Source: Tissierella praeacuta DSM 18095
Lineage (GTDB): Bacteria; Bacillota; Clostridia; Tissierellales; Tissierellaceae
Length of the DNA: 64,000 bases
Assembly: GCF_900128955.1 (NCBI RefSeq)
Contig: NZ_FQTY01000002.1
Coordinates: 310,001 to 374,000 of the forward strand
Reading direction: 5' to 3'
The translations under genes were made by a program, and so were the position numbers. How positions within the stretch are numbered: position 1 is the first letter of the stretch; the number at the start of each line of letters is the position of its first letter. Below, in pieces: positions 35,911 through 44,984 of this stretch. Under the pieces are notes generated by a model. The model saw only the letters and a program-made list of their open reading frames with translations, was not told the origin of the DNA and did not search any database.

Positions 35911-35949
35911 ATTTATTCAGAATGATTTAAATCACTCTGAATAAATTTT
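35909..35949 (+). terminator. Terminator-like palindrome after the XRE-cupin gene
   Basis: AAATTTATTCAGAATGATTT (35910-35929) pairs with AAATCACTCTGAATAAATTT (35930-35949) with one G-T pair and almost no loop. It could also serve as an operator for the glycyl radical enzyme promoter downstream. Confidence 0.6.
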
Positions 35950-36023
35950 AAACATTGTGTATGTTATAACGTATAATAAATGTAAAAACATAAAAAGAAA
36001 TTAAATAAAAGGAGGGAGCATAT

Positions 36024-38308
36024 ATGATTACAGAAAGAATTGAATTGGCAAGACAGAACTATATAAATTCTAAGCCAGCAATTTCTTATGAAAGAGCAAG
36101 AATTTGGACTGAATCACACAAAATGACTGAGGGTGAATCAATACCAATAAGAAGAGCTAAAGCTTTTAGAGATACTTGTGAACAAATAGATACAAATATC
36201 TTTGAGGGTGAACTTATTGTAGGTGCTATAGGTGAATTTAGAAAATGTGGAATTTTAACACCTGAATTTTCGTGGACTTGGGTAGATAAAGAAATGGATA
36301 ATTTTGATAAAAGAGTACAAGATCCTTATGTCATGACAGATGAGCAAAGGGAATATGTCAGGAAAGAAATATTTCCTTACTGGAAGGGAAAATCATTAGA
36401 AGAATTCTTCCTAGCACAATTGCCTAAAGAAACTGCAAAGGTTGTTGTTGATACAGGTATTGTAGATAATGATTCTAAATGGAGGCAGGCTGTTGGTGAA
36501 ATAACACCAGATTATCAAGATGTTTTATTCAAAAAAGGTTTTGGTGGAATAATTAAAGAAGCTGAAGCAAACCTATTAAAATTGTCAGATACCTCCGCTG
36601 AAGATTTGAAGAAAAAAGATTTCTATAAATCTATAATTATTACATCAGAGGGAATTATAACACTTGCTAAAAGATACTCCCAAAAAGCAAAAGAGATGGC
36701 AATAGAAGAAAAGGATAAAATAAGGAAAAGAGAACTTTTAAATATTGCAGAAATATGCAATAAGGTACCAGAAAATCCTCCAACTACTTTTTATGAAGCT
36801 ATTCAATTCATTTGGTTTACACAAGTAGGAGGTATAATATCTGAAAATCCATTGGCTCTTAATGTGGGAAGATTTGACCAGTTTATGTATCCTTATTATA
36901 AATCTGATATAGAGAAAGGGATCATGACTAAGGATCAGATTCAAGAATTAATTGAAGCATATTGGATAAAGCTTTCTGAATGGGTATGGACAATTTCAGC
37001 CAATACAGCGGAGTTTTTTGCTGGATACAATCAATTTCAAAACTTAACAATTGGCGGAAAAACGAGAGATGGAAAGGATGCTACTAATGATTTATCCTAT
37101 ATGAGTTTAAAGGTTACTGAAAGGATAAAGACTCACCAGCCTGGACTTAGTGTCCGAATTCATCAGGATTGCCCAAGTGAGTTTTTAGAAGCTGTAACCC
37201 ATTTAGTAAGTAAAGGCACAGGATTTCCAGCTATTCATAATGATAATGCAGGCTATCAAATGCTTATTAATGCTGGCTATGAGCCAGAGGATGCAAGGGA
37301 TTGGAATTTGCACTAAATCAAGGGAAAAGCAGAATTACTAAAGAGAAGATAGGGTTAGATGAAAAGGATCCGCGAACATTTGGGACCTATGAAGAAGTGG
37401 AAGATGCTTTCTATAAGCAGTTTGATAACTTAATTAGACATTCAGTTATTGCAACTTTATTGGCACAAAAACTTCATAAGGAAATGGTTCCAAGACCTTT
37501 CTTATCATCTTGTATAGAAGAATGTATATTACAAGGCAAGGATTTAGTTGATGCAGGGGCAAAATATAATTTAGGACCAGTCCTTACTGGAATAGGTCTT
37601 GCAGTTACTTCTAATTCACTGGCTGTTATTAAGAAATTGGTATTTGAAGATAAGGTAACGACTATGGAAAATCTTATAAATGCACTTGATGCCAATTGGG
37701 AAGGCTATGATGATTTGAGAAAATTAGCCTTAGATATTCCAAAGTATGGTAACGATATGGACTATGTAGATGATATAGCTATGAAGATGGCTAACCATTA
37801 TTATAAGGAAGGACATAAATACAAAGATATAAATAATAACAATTTTAATACTGCTTTTATGGGAATTTCTAATTATTTGCCAACTGGCAAAGTTGTTGGA
37901 GCAACTCCATGTGGAAGAAAAGCTAAAGAACCATTATCAGAAGGGGTATCACCATTTGCTGGATCTGATATATCTACTCCATTGGCAGCCATGCGTTCTG
38001 CAGCAAAACTTAATCAAGATGTTCACTCTGGTGGAACATTGTTGAATTTAAGATTAAATGAGGAACTGGTAAATACGAAAAGAGGTCAAAGCAATTTAGG
38101 TGCTATGATTCAATCCTTTTTCTCCCTTGGAGCATTTCATGTTCAATTTAATACAATATCTACTGAAATATTACGTAAGGCTCAAGAGAGACCAGAGGAC
38201 TATAAAGACTTATTAGTTAGAGTTGCTGGATATAGTACACAATTTGTCAATCTATCTAGGTCAATGCAAGATGCTATAATTGCAAGAACGGCCCATGAAA
38301 AATATTAG
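36024..38308 (+). pseudogene. Glycyl radical enzyme (PflD-like) broken by a deletion over the catalytic Cys
   Basis: The first frame (36024-37316, 430 residues) runs from the typical N-terminus (RARIWTESHKMTEGE, SPEFS-like TPEFSWTWV, FPYWKGKS) to EDARDWNLH, then TAA. Family members continue there with a GCV(E) motif holding the thiyl cysteine. The second frame (from 37301, 335 residues) resumes at LEFALNQGKSR and reaches the glycyl radical loop RVAGYSTQFVNLS, with the glycine 26 residues from the end. About 25-30 codons are missing and the frame shifts. The 13 bases TTGGAATTTGCAC (37301-37313) are meaningful in both frames, as expected after deletion between two short direct repeats. AAAGGAGGGAG precedes the ATG. 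As written, the enzyme cannot be catalytic. Confidence 0.88.
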
Positions 38309-38317
38309 TTTGAGATG

Positions 38318-38341
38318 GACATAGGGTTATCCTATGTCTTT
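38318..38341 (+). terminator. Hairpin between the glycyl radical enzyme and its activase
   Basis: GACATAGG (38318-38325) and CCTATGTC (38331-38338) form a perfect stem with a 5-nt loop followed by TTT. It may reduce read-through so that the activase is made in smaller amounts. Confidence 0.6.
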
Positions 38342-38365
38342 AATCCCAAGTTAGAGGTGAACTAA

Positions 38366-39133
38366 ATGAATAATATTAGAGGGTACTTTATGGAGCCACA
38401 AAATTTTTCTGTGAATGATGGTAATGGAATTAGAACAGTAATTTTCTTTGCTGGTTGTCCTCTTAGGTGTAAATGGTGTGCTAATCCAGAAAGTCATGTT
38501 AATCTTAATAAGATTTCACAGGAAGAAGAGCTAATTCATTGCTATAGTAGTGAGGAAATATTAAGTATTATAGAAAAGCAAAGAATATTTTATAGATTCT
38601 CAGGTGGTGGCGTTACTTTTTCAGGTGGTGAAGCAACGTTTCAAGTAGATATGCTTAGAGAACTTGTATATAAACTCTATGATAAAGCTATAGATTTAGC
38701 AGTTGAAACCAGTGGCTATTTTGATTTTGATGAAGTAAAAGATATATTAGAGAAGTTAAATTTAATATTTATAGATATTAAACATATGGATGATGAGAAA
38801 CATAAATTTTTCACTGGAGCTAGCAATAAAGAAATATTAAAAAATATAGGACGGTTACAAGAGTTAAATGTAGATATAGTAGTACGTATACCAGTAATAG
38901 ATGGTGTAAATTCTGATAAAGATAATATAAGAAAAACAGCTATCTTCCTTAAAGATAGTATAAAAGAACCAAAAATAGAGTTTCTGCCATATCATTCATT
39001 TGGAGATATAAAATATGAAGCTCTTGGAAAGGAAAAACCATCTAGGGATTTTAGAACTCCATCAGATGAATATTTAAATGAATTAAAAAAGACAGTGGAA
39101 GATGAAGGGGTAGAAGTAGTTAGCTATAAGTAA
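38366..39133 (+). CDS. Glycyl radical enzyme activating protein, radical SAM
   Basis: The 255-residue protein has the radical SAM motif GCPLRCKWC with C31, C35 and C38, then GGGVTFSGGEATFQ near residue 85 and IDIKHMDDEKHKFFTG near 133. It installs the glycyl radical on its partner by hydrogen abstraction with SAM. Between residue 39 and 95 there is only one cysteine, so the ferredoxin-like insert with two extra [4Fe-4S] clusters found in most dehydratase or decarboxylase activases is missing; the length is like PflA. It lies 57 nt after the broken enzyme gene and is intact. Confidence 0.9.
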   Translation: MNNIRGYFMEPQNFSVNDGNGIRTVIFFAGCPLRCKWCANPESHVNLNKISQEEELIHCYSSEEILSIIEKQRIFYRFSGGGVTFSGGEATFQVDMLRELVYKLYDKAIDLAVETSGYFDFDEVKDILEKLNLIFIDIKHMDDEKHKFFTGASNKEILKNIGRLQELNVDIVVRIPVIDGVNSDKDNIRKTAIFLKDSIKEPKIEFLPYHSFGDIKYEALGKEKPSRDFRTPSDEYLNELKKTVEDEGVEVVSYK

Positions 39134-39167
39134 AAAAACTGGCAAATTTAATTTGCCAGTTTTTTTA
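39132..39167. terminator. Bidirectional terminator between convergent genes
   Basis: AAAAAAACTGGCAAAT (39132-39147) pairs with ATTTGCCAGTTTTTTT (39151-39166). It serves the activase and the minus-strand gene ending at 39168. Confidence 0.92.
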
Positions 39168-40184
39168 CTACATATATCCTCTTTCATATGGTTGAGGATA
39201 TTTTAAAGGAAGTCTATTTTCATAGGCCATATTCAATACAAAATATGGGTCACGAAGCAGACCTCTGCCTATAGCGACTAAATCAGCCCTATTATTATAT
39301 AGAATTTCTTCTATTTGGTCATATCCATTAATAAGTCCTACTGCAATTGTAGGTATATTACATTCTCTCCTTATGGTTTCAGCATGTAATACTTGATATC
39401 CTGGAAATATATCAAATTTAACGCTAATGAGTCCACCAGTACTTACATGAACCATATCTATATTATCTTTGATTTCATCAATGATTTTAACCATTTCTTC
39501 TTTATTGATTCCGCCTTCTGCATAATCATCAGCAGATACCCTAAGAAGAATTGGTTTTTCTCTAGGCCATACTTCTTTAACAGATAGTAATATCTCCTTT
39601 AAAAATCTAGTTCTGTTCTCTAGACTGCCGCCATATTCATCAGTTCTTTTATTGGTAATAGGTGATAAAAACTCATGTATAAGATATCCATGGGCTCCGT
39701 GAATTTCTATGCTGTCAAAACCAGCTTCATTTGCACGTCTTGCAGCTTCTTTAAAGGCTAAGACCAATTCTTTGATTTCATCTATAGTTAATTCACGAGG
39801 TACTCTATATTCATCACTAAATCTAATGGCTGAAGGAGCTACAATATATTCATCATTTGATGTACATTTCCTTCCTGCATGGGCTAATTGTATTGCTATT
39901 TTACTGCCATGAGATTTTACTTTATCCACTAAGGATTTTAATCCTAGTATATGTTCGTCACTCCAGATGCCAAGGTCATTGCTAGATATTCTACCATTTG
40001 GAACAATACCAGTAGCTTCTACAATGATTAATCCAACACCGCCTATTGCCCTAGATACATAATGTACATCATGAAAATCCTGAACCATGCCATTTTCATC
40101 AGATGAGTACATACACATTGGGGGCATTACTATGCGATTTTTCAACTCTAATCCTTTTAGATTATAAGATGTTAAGCTTTTCAA
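39168..40184 (-). CDS. NADH:flavin oxidoreductase, YqjM-type ene-reductase
   Basis: About 338 residues, the length of Bacillus YqjM. Motifs in order: LKNRIVMPPMCMYSSDENGM with the flavin-tuning cysteine, IAIQLAHAGRKC, EIHGAHGYLIHEFLSP followed by NKRTDEYGGSLENRTRF, and AIGRGLLRDPYF near the end. These FMN enzymes reduce activated C=C bonds with NAD(P)H. The frame opens much earlier (40316), but AAGGATGGTGAT lies 5 nt before a TTG at 40184, giving the family N-terminus LKSLTSYNLKGLELKNRI. It is monocistronic. Confidence 0.9.
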   Translation of the reverse strand: MKSLTSYNLKGLELKNRIVMPPMCMYSSDENGMVQDFHDVHYVSRAIGGVGLIIVEATGIVPNGRISSNDLGIWSDEHILGLKSLVDKVKSHGSKIAIQLAHAGRKCTSNDEYIVAPSAIRFSDEYRVPRELTIDEIKELVLAFKEAARRANEAGFDSIEIHGAHGYLIHEFLSPITNKRTDEYGGSLENRTRFLKEILLSVKEVWPREKPILLRVSADDYAEGGINKEEMVKIIDEIKDNIDMVHVSTGGLISVKFDIFPGYQVLHAETIRRECNIPTIAVGLINGYDQIEEILYNNRADLVAIGRGLLRDPYFVLNMAYENRLPLKYPQPYERGYM

Positions 40185-40337
40185 ATATATCACCATCCTT
40201 AAAGATATACTTACCCATAAAAGAAAAATATAATAATATGGAGTTTCATTTAATAAAGTTAAATAATTTTTTGATGACACAATAAGGAAGGATTTTTGAT
40301 ATTTTAAAAAGAACAACAGAAATAGACTTTATATTAT

Positions 40338-41573
40338 CTAAAATGCCCAATTTCCATTTTCAAATACTTGTATCTTCTCCCCCTCCTTAGTTTCTCCAAG
40401 GATATTCATATCTTTTGAACCTATCATAAAGTCAACATGAGTAAGGGAGTTGTTTACCCCATGAGCTTCTAGCTCTTCATCTGTCATTTTCTCTCCGCCT
40501 ACTATGTTGGTAGGGTAAGCCTTACCAAAGGCAAAGTGGCAGGAAGCATTTTCATCAAATAAAGTATTCATAAATATAATATTAGAATTTGATATTGGAG
40601 AATTGAAAGGTACTAAAGCAACTTCACCTAAATGTTTTGCACCTTCATCAATATCTAATAAATCAGCTAATGTTTCTTGACCTACTTTAGCTTCAAAATC
40701 AACAACTTTACCATCTTTAAATGTAAGTTTAAATTTATCTATTAACTTTCCCCCATAGTTTAAAGGCTTTGTACTGTATACTACACCATTTACACCAGTT
40801 TTAAGGGGCATAGTAAATACTTCTTCAGTAGGCATATTTGGAGCAAAATAAGTTTTTTTAGAATCTATTGCTCCGCCACCAGCCCATATATGTCCTTCTG
40901 GCAATTCTACAACCAAATCTGTACCGTTAGATGAAGTATAATGTAAAGTTTTAAATTCTTTGTTATTTAAGAAGTCAACTTTATCTTTTAAATTATCCAT
41001 ATGATCTTCCCAAGCTTTAATAGGGTCTTCTAAATCCATACGAGTAGCATTAAATATAGCTGCCCATAATTTTTCTACAGCTTCTTCTTCAGTTACATCT
41101 GGAAATACCCTTTTTGCCCAAGACTTTGTAGGAATAGATATTACACACCAAGGGTTTATATCATTCATTGTATACTTTCTCCATTCCTTTAAAGCTATGG
41201 AGGAAGATTTATTATTTGCAGCTATTTTTTTAGGGTCGATTTCTTTAAGTAATTCAGGATCTTGAGCTGATATAGAGAGGAAACCTGCACCTTTTTTAGC
41301 ATAATCTTCTAAACCCTCTGCATACCACTTTGGAAAGTTTTCAAATACTTCCATAGGAGCATTTTCAAACTTTAATTTTGTAAGTACTTCATCATTCCAA
41401 TTAACATGAACTTCACTAGCACCAAGTTCATAGGCATTTTTAGCCACAAGTCTTACAAAATAAGCACCTTCAATAGGAGAGTTAATAACTAAAGGTTGAC
41501 CTGATTGGATATTGATACCTACTTTAACACATAACTTTGCATATTCATTTAACATAGTTTCAAAATTTTTCAA
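40338..41573 (-). CDS. Aminopeptidase, M29 family (AmpS/PepS-like)
   Basis: The 411-residue protein follows the M29 pattern: an N-terminal domain with GINIQSGQPLVINSPIEGAYFVRLVAKNAYELGASEVHVNWND, and a C-terminal catalytic domain with NMPTEEVFTMP (metal-binding glutamates near residue 250), LGEVALVPFNSPIS near 316, CHFAFGKAYP near 345 and NSLTHVDFMIG near 376-386 providing histidine and aspartate ligands. These cobalt- or zinc-activated enzymes release N-terminal residues from peptides in the cytoplasm. The ATG at 41573 is preceded by AGAGGTGAT. It lies downstream of the PocR two-component genes in the same direction with a 99-nt gap, so it is probably separate. Confidence 0.92.
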   Translation of the reverse strand: MKNFETMLNEYAKLCVKVGINIQSGQPLVINSPIEGAYFVRLVAKNAYELGASEVHVNWNDEVLTKLKFENAPMEVFENFPKWYAEGLEDYAKKGAGFLSISAQDPELLKEIDPKKIAANNKSSSIALKEWRKYTMNDINPWCVISIPTKSWAKRVFPDVTEEEAVEKLWAAIFNATRMDLEDPIKAWEDHMDNLKDKVDFLNNKEFKTLHYTSSNGTDLVVELPEGHIWAGGGAIDSKKTYFAPNMPTEEVFTMPLKTGVNGVVYSTKPLNYGGKLIDKFKLTFKDGKVVDFEAKVGQETLADLLDIDEGAKHLGEVALVPFNSPISNSNIIFMNTLFDENASCHFAFGKAYPTNIVGGEKMTDEELEAHGVNNSLTHVDFMIGSKDMNILGETKEGEKIQVFENGNWAF

Positions 41574-41672
41574 GATATCACCTCTTTTATGTATTTATCT
41601 ATAGTTTATAGGATGTGGAATATTTTGTAAACGGAAAATGTTCTACAAAATTTTCATATTCCATCTTTGAAG

Positions 41673-42905
41673 TTACTTTCCAATATAATTATTTCTTGAT
41701 ATTGTAATATATATTCTTGTACCTTTATTGGGTTTGCTTTCTATATTAAAGGTTGAATTTTCACCATACATAAGTTTAAATCTTCTATAGCAATTTTTAA
41801 GACCTATGTGATTTGTAGAAGTAGTATCTTTACCACTTTGTAAAATTTTCCTAACTTCATCTAATTTTTTATCATTCATTCCAATTCCATTATCAAATAT
41901 TTCGATACAATAATATGAAGGTGTAGTTGAAAAATTCAACTTTAATTTACCACCCTTTTCTAATGGAAGCAGACCATGCTCAATAGCATTTTCTACTAAA
42001 GGCTGTAAAGAAAAATAAGGTATTATAAGTGATAGTATTTCACTATCTGTTATGATTTCATACTCTATTCTCTCGCAAAAACGGTTTTTTTGTATGACTA
42101 AATAGTTTTGAATATAGTTCAGTTCCTGCTCTAAGGTAATTTGTGAGCTTATATCAGATAAACTATATCGTAACATTTGTGAAAAAGAATCCAGCATATT
42201 TGAAGCAGAAGTATACTCCTCCATAGAAATTAATCTAGATATAGAACTTACTACATTAAAAATAAAATGTGGGGTAACTTGTTTTTGCAGTGCCTCTAAC
42301 TCTGCTAGCTTTAGCTGATGCTCCATTTCAATTTGTTTTTTTTCATATTCCAAGGTTTTTTGACGCTCTTTTGCTAATTTTTCTTGAAGCTTGTTATACA
42401 TAGTATTTTGAATAATATAGTTTGCTATATTTTCTAGAGATACTGCTGTAGCTTCAATTTCTTGTCTAGTGAGTACCTTTATATTTCTAAAATATTCGGC
42501 GGCTTCTTCTGTATGAAGCCAAGGAAGTAATTTAAAGTCACTATCCTTTGGATAGATATCCATATCGGAACATAAGACTTGTCCTGCAGTAATTGCTCCT
42601 ATGTATTCACCTCCGTAGGTCAATGGAATTTCTATATTTATAAGACCAGCATGACATATATATATACTGGGTTTTTTTGTTTTAATAGCTAAATCTATTG
42701 CTTTTCGATTAGTTAATGCACAGTAAGATGCTCCTTCCTTTGTCTTATTAATAGCACTGCAAAATTTAGAAAAATTACTTCCCTCTCCTATATGATTACC
42801 ATCTAAATCTACAAAGACAACACCAAAACCTGTGGCAAAAGCAAAGGAATCCTGAAATTTTTCTAAGAAGTCTTCTGTTAGTATATCTGTTAGTTTAATA
42901 TCCAT
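41673..42905 (-). CDS. Cytoplasmic sensor kinase: PocR domain + LytS-type histidine kinase
   Basis: About 410 residues and no membrane segment. A PocR domain (about 5-165) contains FCSAINKTKEGASYCALTNRKAI and YICHAGLINIEIPLTYGGEYIGAITAGQVL. A coiled coil (about 175-215) leads to the H box LQKQVTPHFIFNVVSSISRL, then an HATPase with QPLVENAIEHGLLPL and IFDNGIGMND. GGAGG lies 11 nt before the ATG at 42905; a longer frame from 42998 runs into the response-regulator gene. It overlaps that gene by 11 nt. The pair is divergent from the amide-use operon at 44278, its likely target. Confidence 0.88.
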   Translation of the reverse strand: MDIKLTDILTEDFLEKFQDSFAFATGFGVVFVDLDGNHIGEGSNFSKFCSAINKTKEGASYCALTNRKAIDLAIKTKKPSIYICHAGLINIEIPLTYGGEYIGAITAGQVLCSDMDIYPKDSDFKLLPWLHTEEAAEYFRNIKVLTRQEIEATAVSLENIANYIIQNTMYNKLQEKLAKERQKTLEYEKKQIEMEHQLKLAELEALQKQVTPHFIFNVVSSISRLISMEEYTSASNMLDSFSQMLRYSLSDISSQITLEQELNYIQNYLVIQKNRFCERIEYEIITDSEILSLIIPYFSLQPLVENAIEHGLLPLEKGGKLKLNFSTTPSYYCIEIFDNGIGMNDKKLDEVRKILQSGKDTTSTNHIGLKNCYRRFKLMYGENSTFNIESKPNKGTRIYITISRNNYIGK

Positions 42906-43983
42906 TTTTAATATTTTCCTCCAGTCTGATTTGAGAAGGTTGTTTGCCTGTAACCTTTTTAAAATTTCGATTAAAGTGTGATACATTTGTGAATCCACAA
43001 TTTCTTGAGATATCTTTTATTAAAAGATTAGAATTTTTTAATAGGTAAATAGCATGTTCAATTCGCTTTTTATTTAGAAAATCATTTATGGTATAACCTT
43101 TATCTTCACAAAATTTTCTTGATAAATATGAAGGATTAAAATGAAATATTTCTCCAAGCATATCTAATGAAATTTGTTTTTCAAAATTTTCTTCTATATA
43201 TCTTTCAACCATATCAGTGAAATTAGAAGATAAAGATAGTTTTGCATTGAACAAAATTAAAAATTGTCTAAAGAAATCTTCAGTGACAGCTAGTATATCA
43301 TACCAGTATTGGGATTTGCTTATTTTTTGAAGATATTCATCACCATTTAATAATAACTGTATATTATCAGGTAAAACTTTTTTAAGGGATCTCATTATTG
43401 AAAAGATAGTATTTATTATATGCAATCTATATTCTTCTAAATTATTTTGCTGAGAATTTAAAAAGTCAATATAATTTAAAACATTAAATCTAATAAGTTC
43501 AAAATCTCCTGTAAAGATAGAATTAGTTAATCTATCTACAAGGGCATAAGGATATTTATTATTTAAAGTATTTGATATATTATTATAATCACCAATAACT
43601 TGGTCTTTGACATATTTCTTGTGAAGAGAATTAATCATTGTATCAAGTATTTCTTTTTCACTAGCAGGTTTCAATAAATATGCATCAAGGTTATAATGAA
43701 TAGCTTGTTGTGCAAATTCAAATTCTGAGTATGCACTATTTAAGATAATAATAGTATTATGAAACTTTTCTTTTATAGTTTTTGCAGCTATTAGTCCATT
43801 TTGAAGGGGCATATTAATATCCATAATTATAATATTAGGTTTCTTTTGAAAGGCCATATCAACTACTTGTTCACCATTAGTTGCTTCTCCAACTAGGGTA
43901 AACTCTTCAGAGTGTTTTTTGAGAACACTTTTTAGATAGTTGCGTTCAATAATTTCGTCATCTGCTATTAATACTGTATACAT
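42895..43983 (-). CDS. Response regulator, receiver + AraC-type DNA-binding domain (YesN-like)
   Basis: The 362-residue protein has a receiver (1-120) with IADDEIIERNYL, NIIIMDINMPLQNG carrying the phospho-acceptor aspartate and YLLKPASEKE with the conserved lysine. A middle segment of about 130 residues precedes the AraC domain (about 255-355: KQISLDMLGEIFHFNPSYLSRKFCEDKGYTINDFLNKKRIEHAIYLL and ISRNCGFTNVSHFNRNFKKVTGKQPSQIR). It is translationally coupled to the PocR kinase. GGAGGGAG precedes the ATG. A 294-nt spacer without genes separates it from the divergent amide-use operon. Confidence 0.92.
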   Translation of the reverse strand: MYTVLIADDEIIERNYLKSVLKKHSEEFTLVGEATNGEQVVDMAFQKKPNIIIMDINMPLQNGLIAAKTIKEKFHNTIIILNSAYSEFEFAQQAIHYNLDAYLLKPASEKEILDTMINSLHKKYVKDQVIGDYNNISNTLNNKYPYALVDRLTNSIFTGDFELIRFNVLNYIDFLNSQQNNLEEYRLHIINTIFSIMRSLKKVLPDNIQLLLNGDEYLQKISKSQYWYDILAVTEDFFRQFLILFNAKLSLSSNFTDMVERYIEENFEKQISLDMLGEIFHFNPSYLSRKFCEDKGYTINDFLNKKRIEHAIYLLKNSNLLIKDISRNCGFTNVSHFNRNFKKVTGKQPSQIRLEENIKNGY

Positions 43984-44277
43984 TATGTTTCTCCCTCCTT
44001 GAAGAAGATAAATTTTAACAGATAAGTTTTCTAATTATAGGTTATCATTTGCTTACAGACATATCAATATATTATATATTTGCTATTTCATACTTTTGAT
44101 TTGCAAAATATGATGTTAAGATATAAAAAATAAAATATATGCAAAGGATTTACTTATATTAGGAATGTTACAATATATTTAGAATAATAAAAAAATTTAA
44201 TTATGTATTAGGCTAAGTATCAACAATTTGTAGTTATTTAAGTAGTAATTATATTAAAATAAAAGGAGGAATTATCT

Positions 44278-44967
44278 ATGAGGGTAAACAATAGGCATGT
44301 GTCTTTTTATTATGAGCTTGATAATGAAATAGGGGAAATTGTTATTGAACCGAAAAAAACTGCATTACTAATTGTTGATATGCAAAAAGTTTTTGTTACT
44401 AGACCTTTTGCAGAAAATCTTAATGAAACAGAGTTAGTTAATTTAAAAAGATGGGAACCATTCTATGACAAAATAGAAGAGGTAGTTATTCCAAATAATA
44501 AAAAGATTCTAGAAAGATTTAGATCTAAGGGAATGGAAGTTATTTTTGCTAAAATTCAATGTCACAAGAAAAATGGAAGTGATAGATCTTTAGTCCAAAA
44601 AGCTACTGGGTTTAATGAACTTCTTTTACCTATTGGATCTGAAGAGGGGGAGATAATTTCAGAGTTAGCACCTATTGATGATGAAATAGTTATTACAAAG
44701 ACAACTGATAGTGCAATAACTGGTTCAAATTTGAGATTAATATTACACAATATGGGAATTGATACAGTTGTAGTAACTGGTGTATTTACAGATCAATGTG
44801 TTTCAGGGACAGTGAGAAGCCTTGCTGATGAGAGTTTTAATGTATGGTTAATTGAAGATGCTTGTATGGCTGCTACAGAGAAGATTCAACAAAATGAACT
44901 AGAAATTTTAAATAATATTTACTGCCATGTTATTAACACAGATGAATTATTAGAAGTTATTAAATAA
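44278..44967 (+). CDS. Isochorismatase-fold cysteine amidohydrolase
   Basis: The 229-residue protein has the cysteine hydrolase triad: Asp in ALLIVDMQKVF near residue 38, Lys in IVITKTTDSAI near 140, and Cys in VVVTGVFTDQCVSGTVRSLAD near 173. The DQCV context resembles N-carbamoylsarcosine, ureidoacrylate and biuret amidohydrolases more than nicotinamidase. Such enzymes remove ammonia or a carbamoyl group from small amides. AGGAGG precedes the ATG. It heads an operon with an APC permease 17 nt downstream and an acetamidase/formamidase further on, facing away from a PocR two-component pair. Confidence 0.88.
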   Translation: MRVNNRHVSFYYELDNEIGEIVIEPKKTALLIVDMQKVFVTRPFAENLNETELVNLKRWEPFYDKIEEVVIPNNKKILERFRSKGMEVIFAKIQCHKKNGSDRSLVQKATGFNELLLPIGSEEGEIISELAPIDDEIVITKTTDSAITGSNLRLILHNMGIDTVVVTGVFTDQCVSGTVRSLADESFNVWLIEDACMAATEKIQQNELEILNNIYCHVINTDELLEVIK

Positions 44968-44984
44968 TAATAGGAGGTTTTAAT

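Noticed and set aside
40185-40316. Long hydrophobic N-terminal extension on the ene-reductase
   Set aside because: YqjM-type enzymes are soluble and 338 residues long; AAGGATGGTGAT before the TTG at 40184 explains the true start.
42906-42998. Longer N-terminus of the PocR kinase from 42998
   Set aside because: The extra residues are out-of-frame coding sequence of the AraC domain of the upstream response regulator; 42905 has its own ribosome site.
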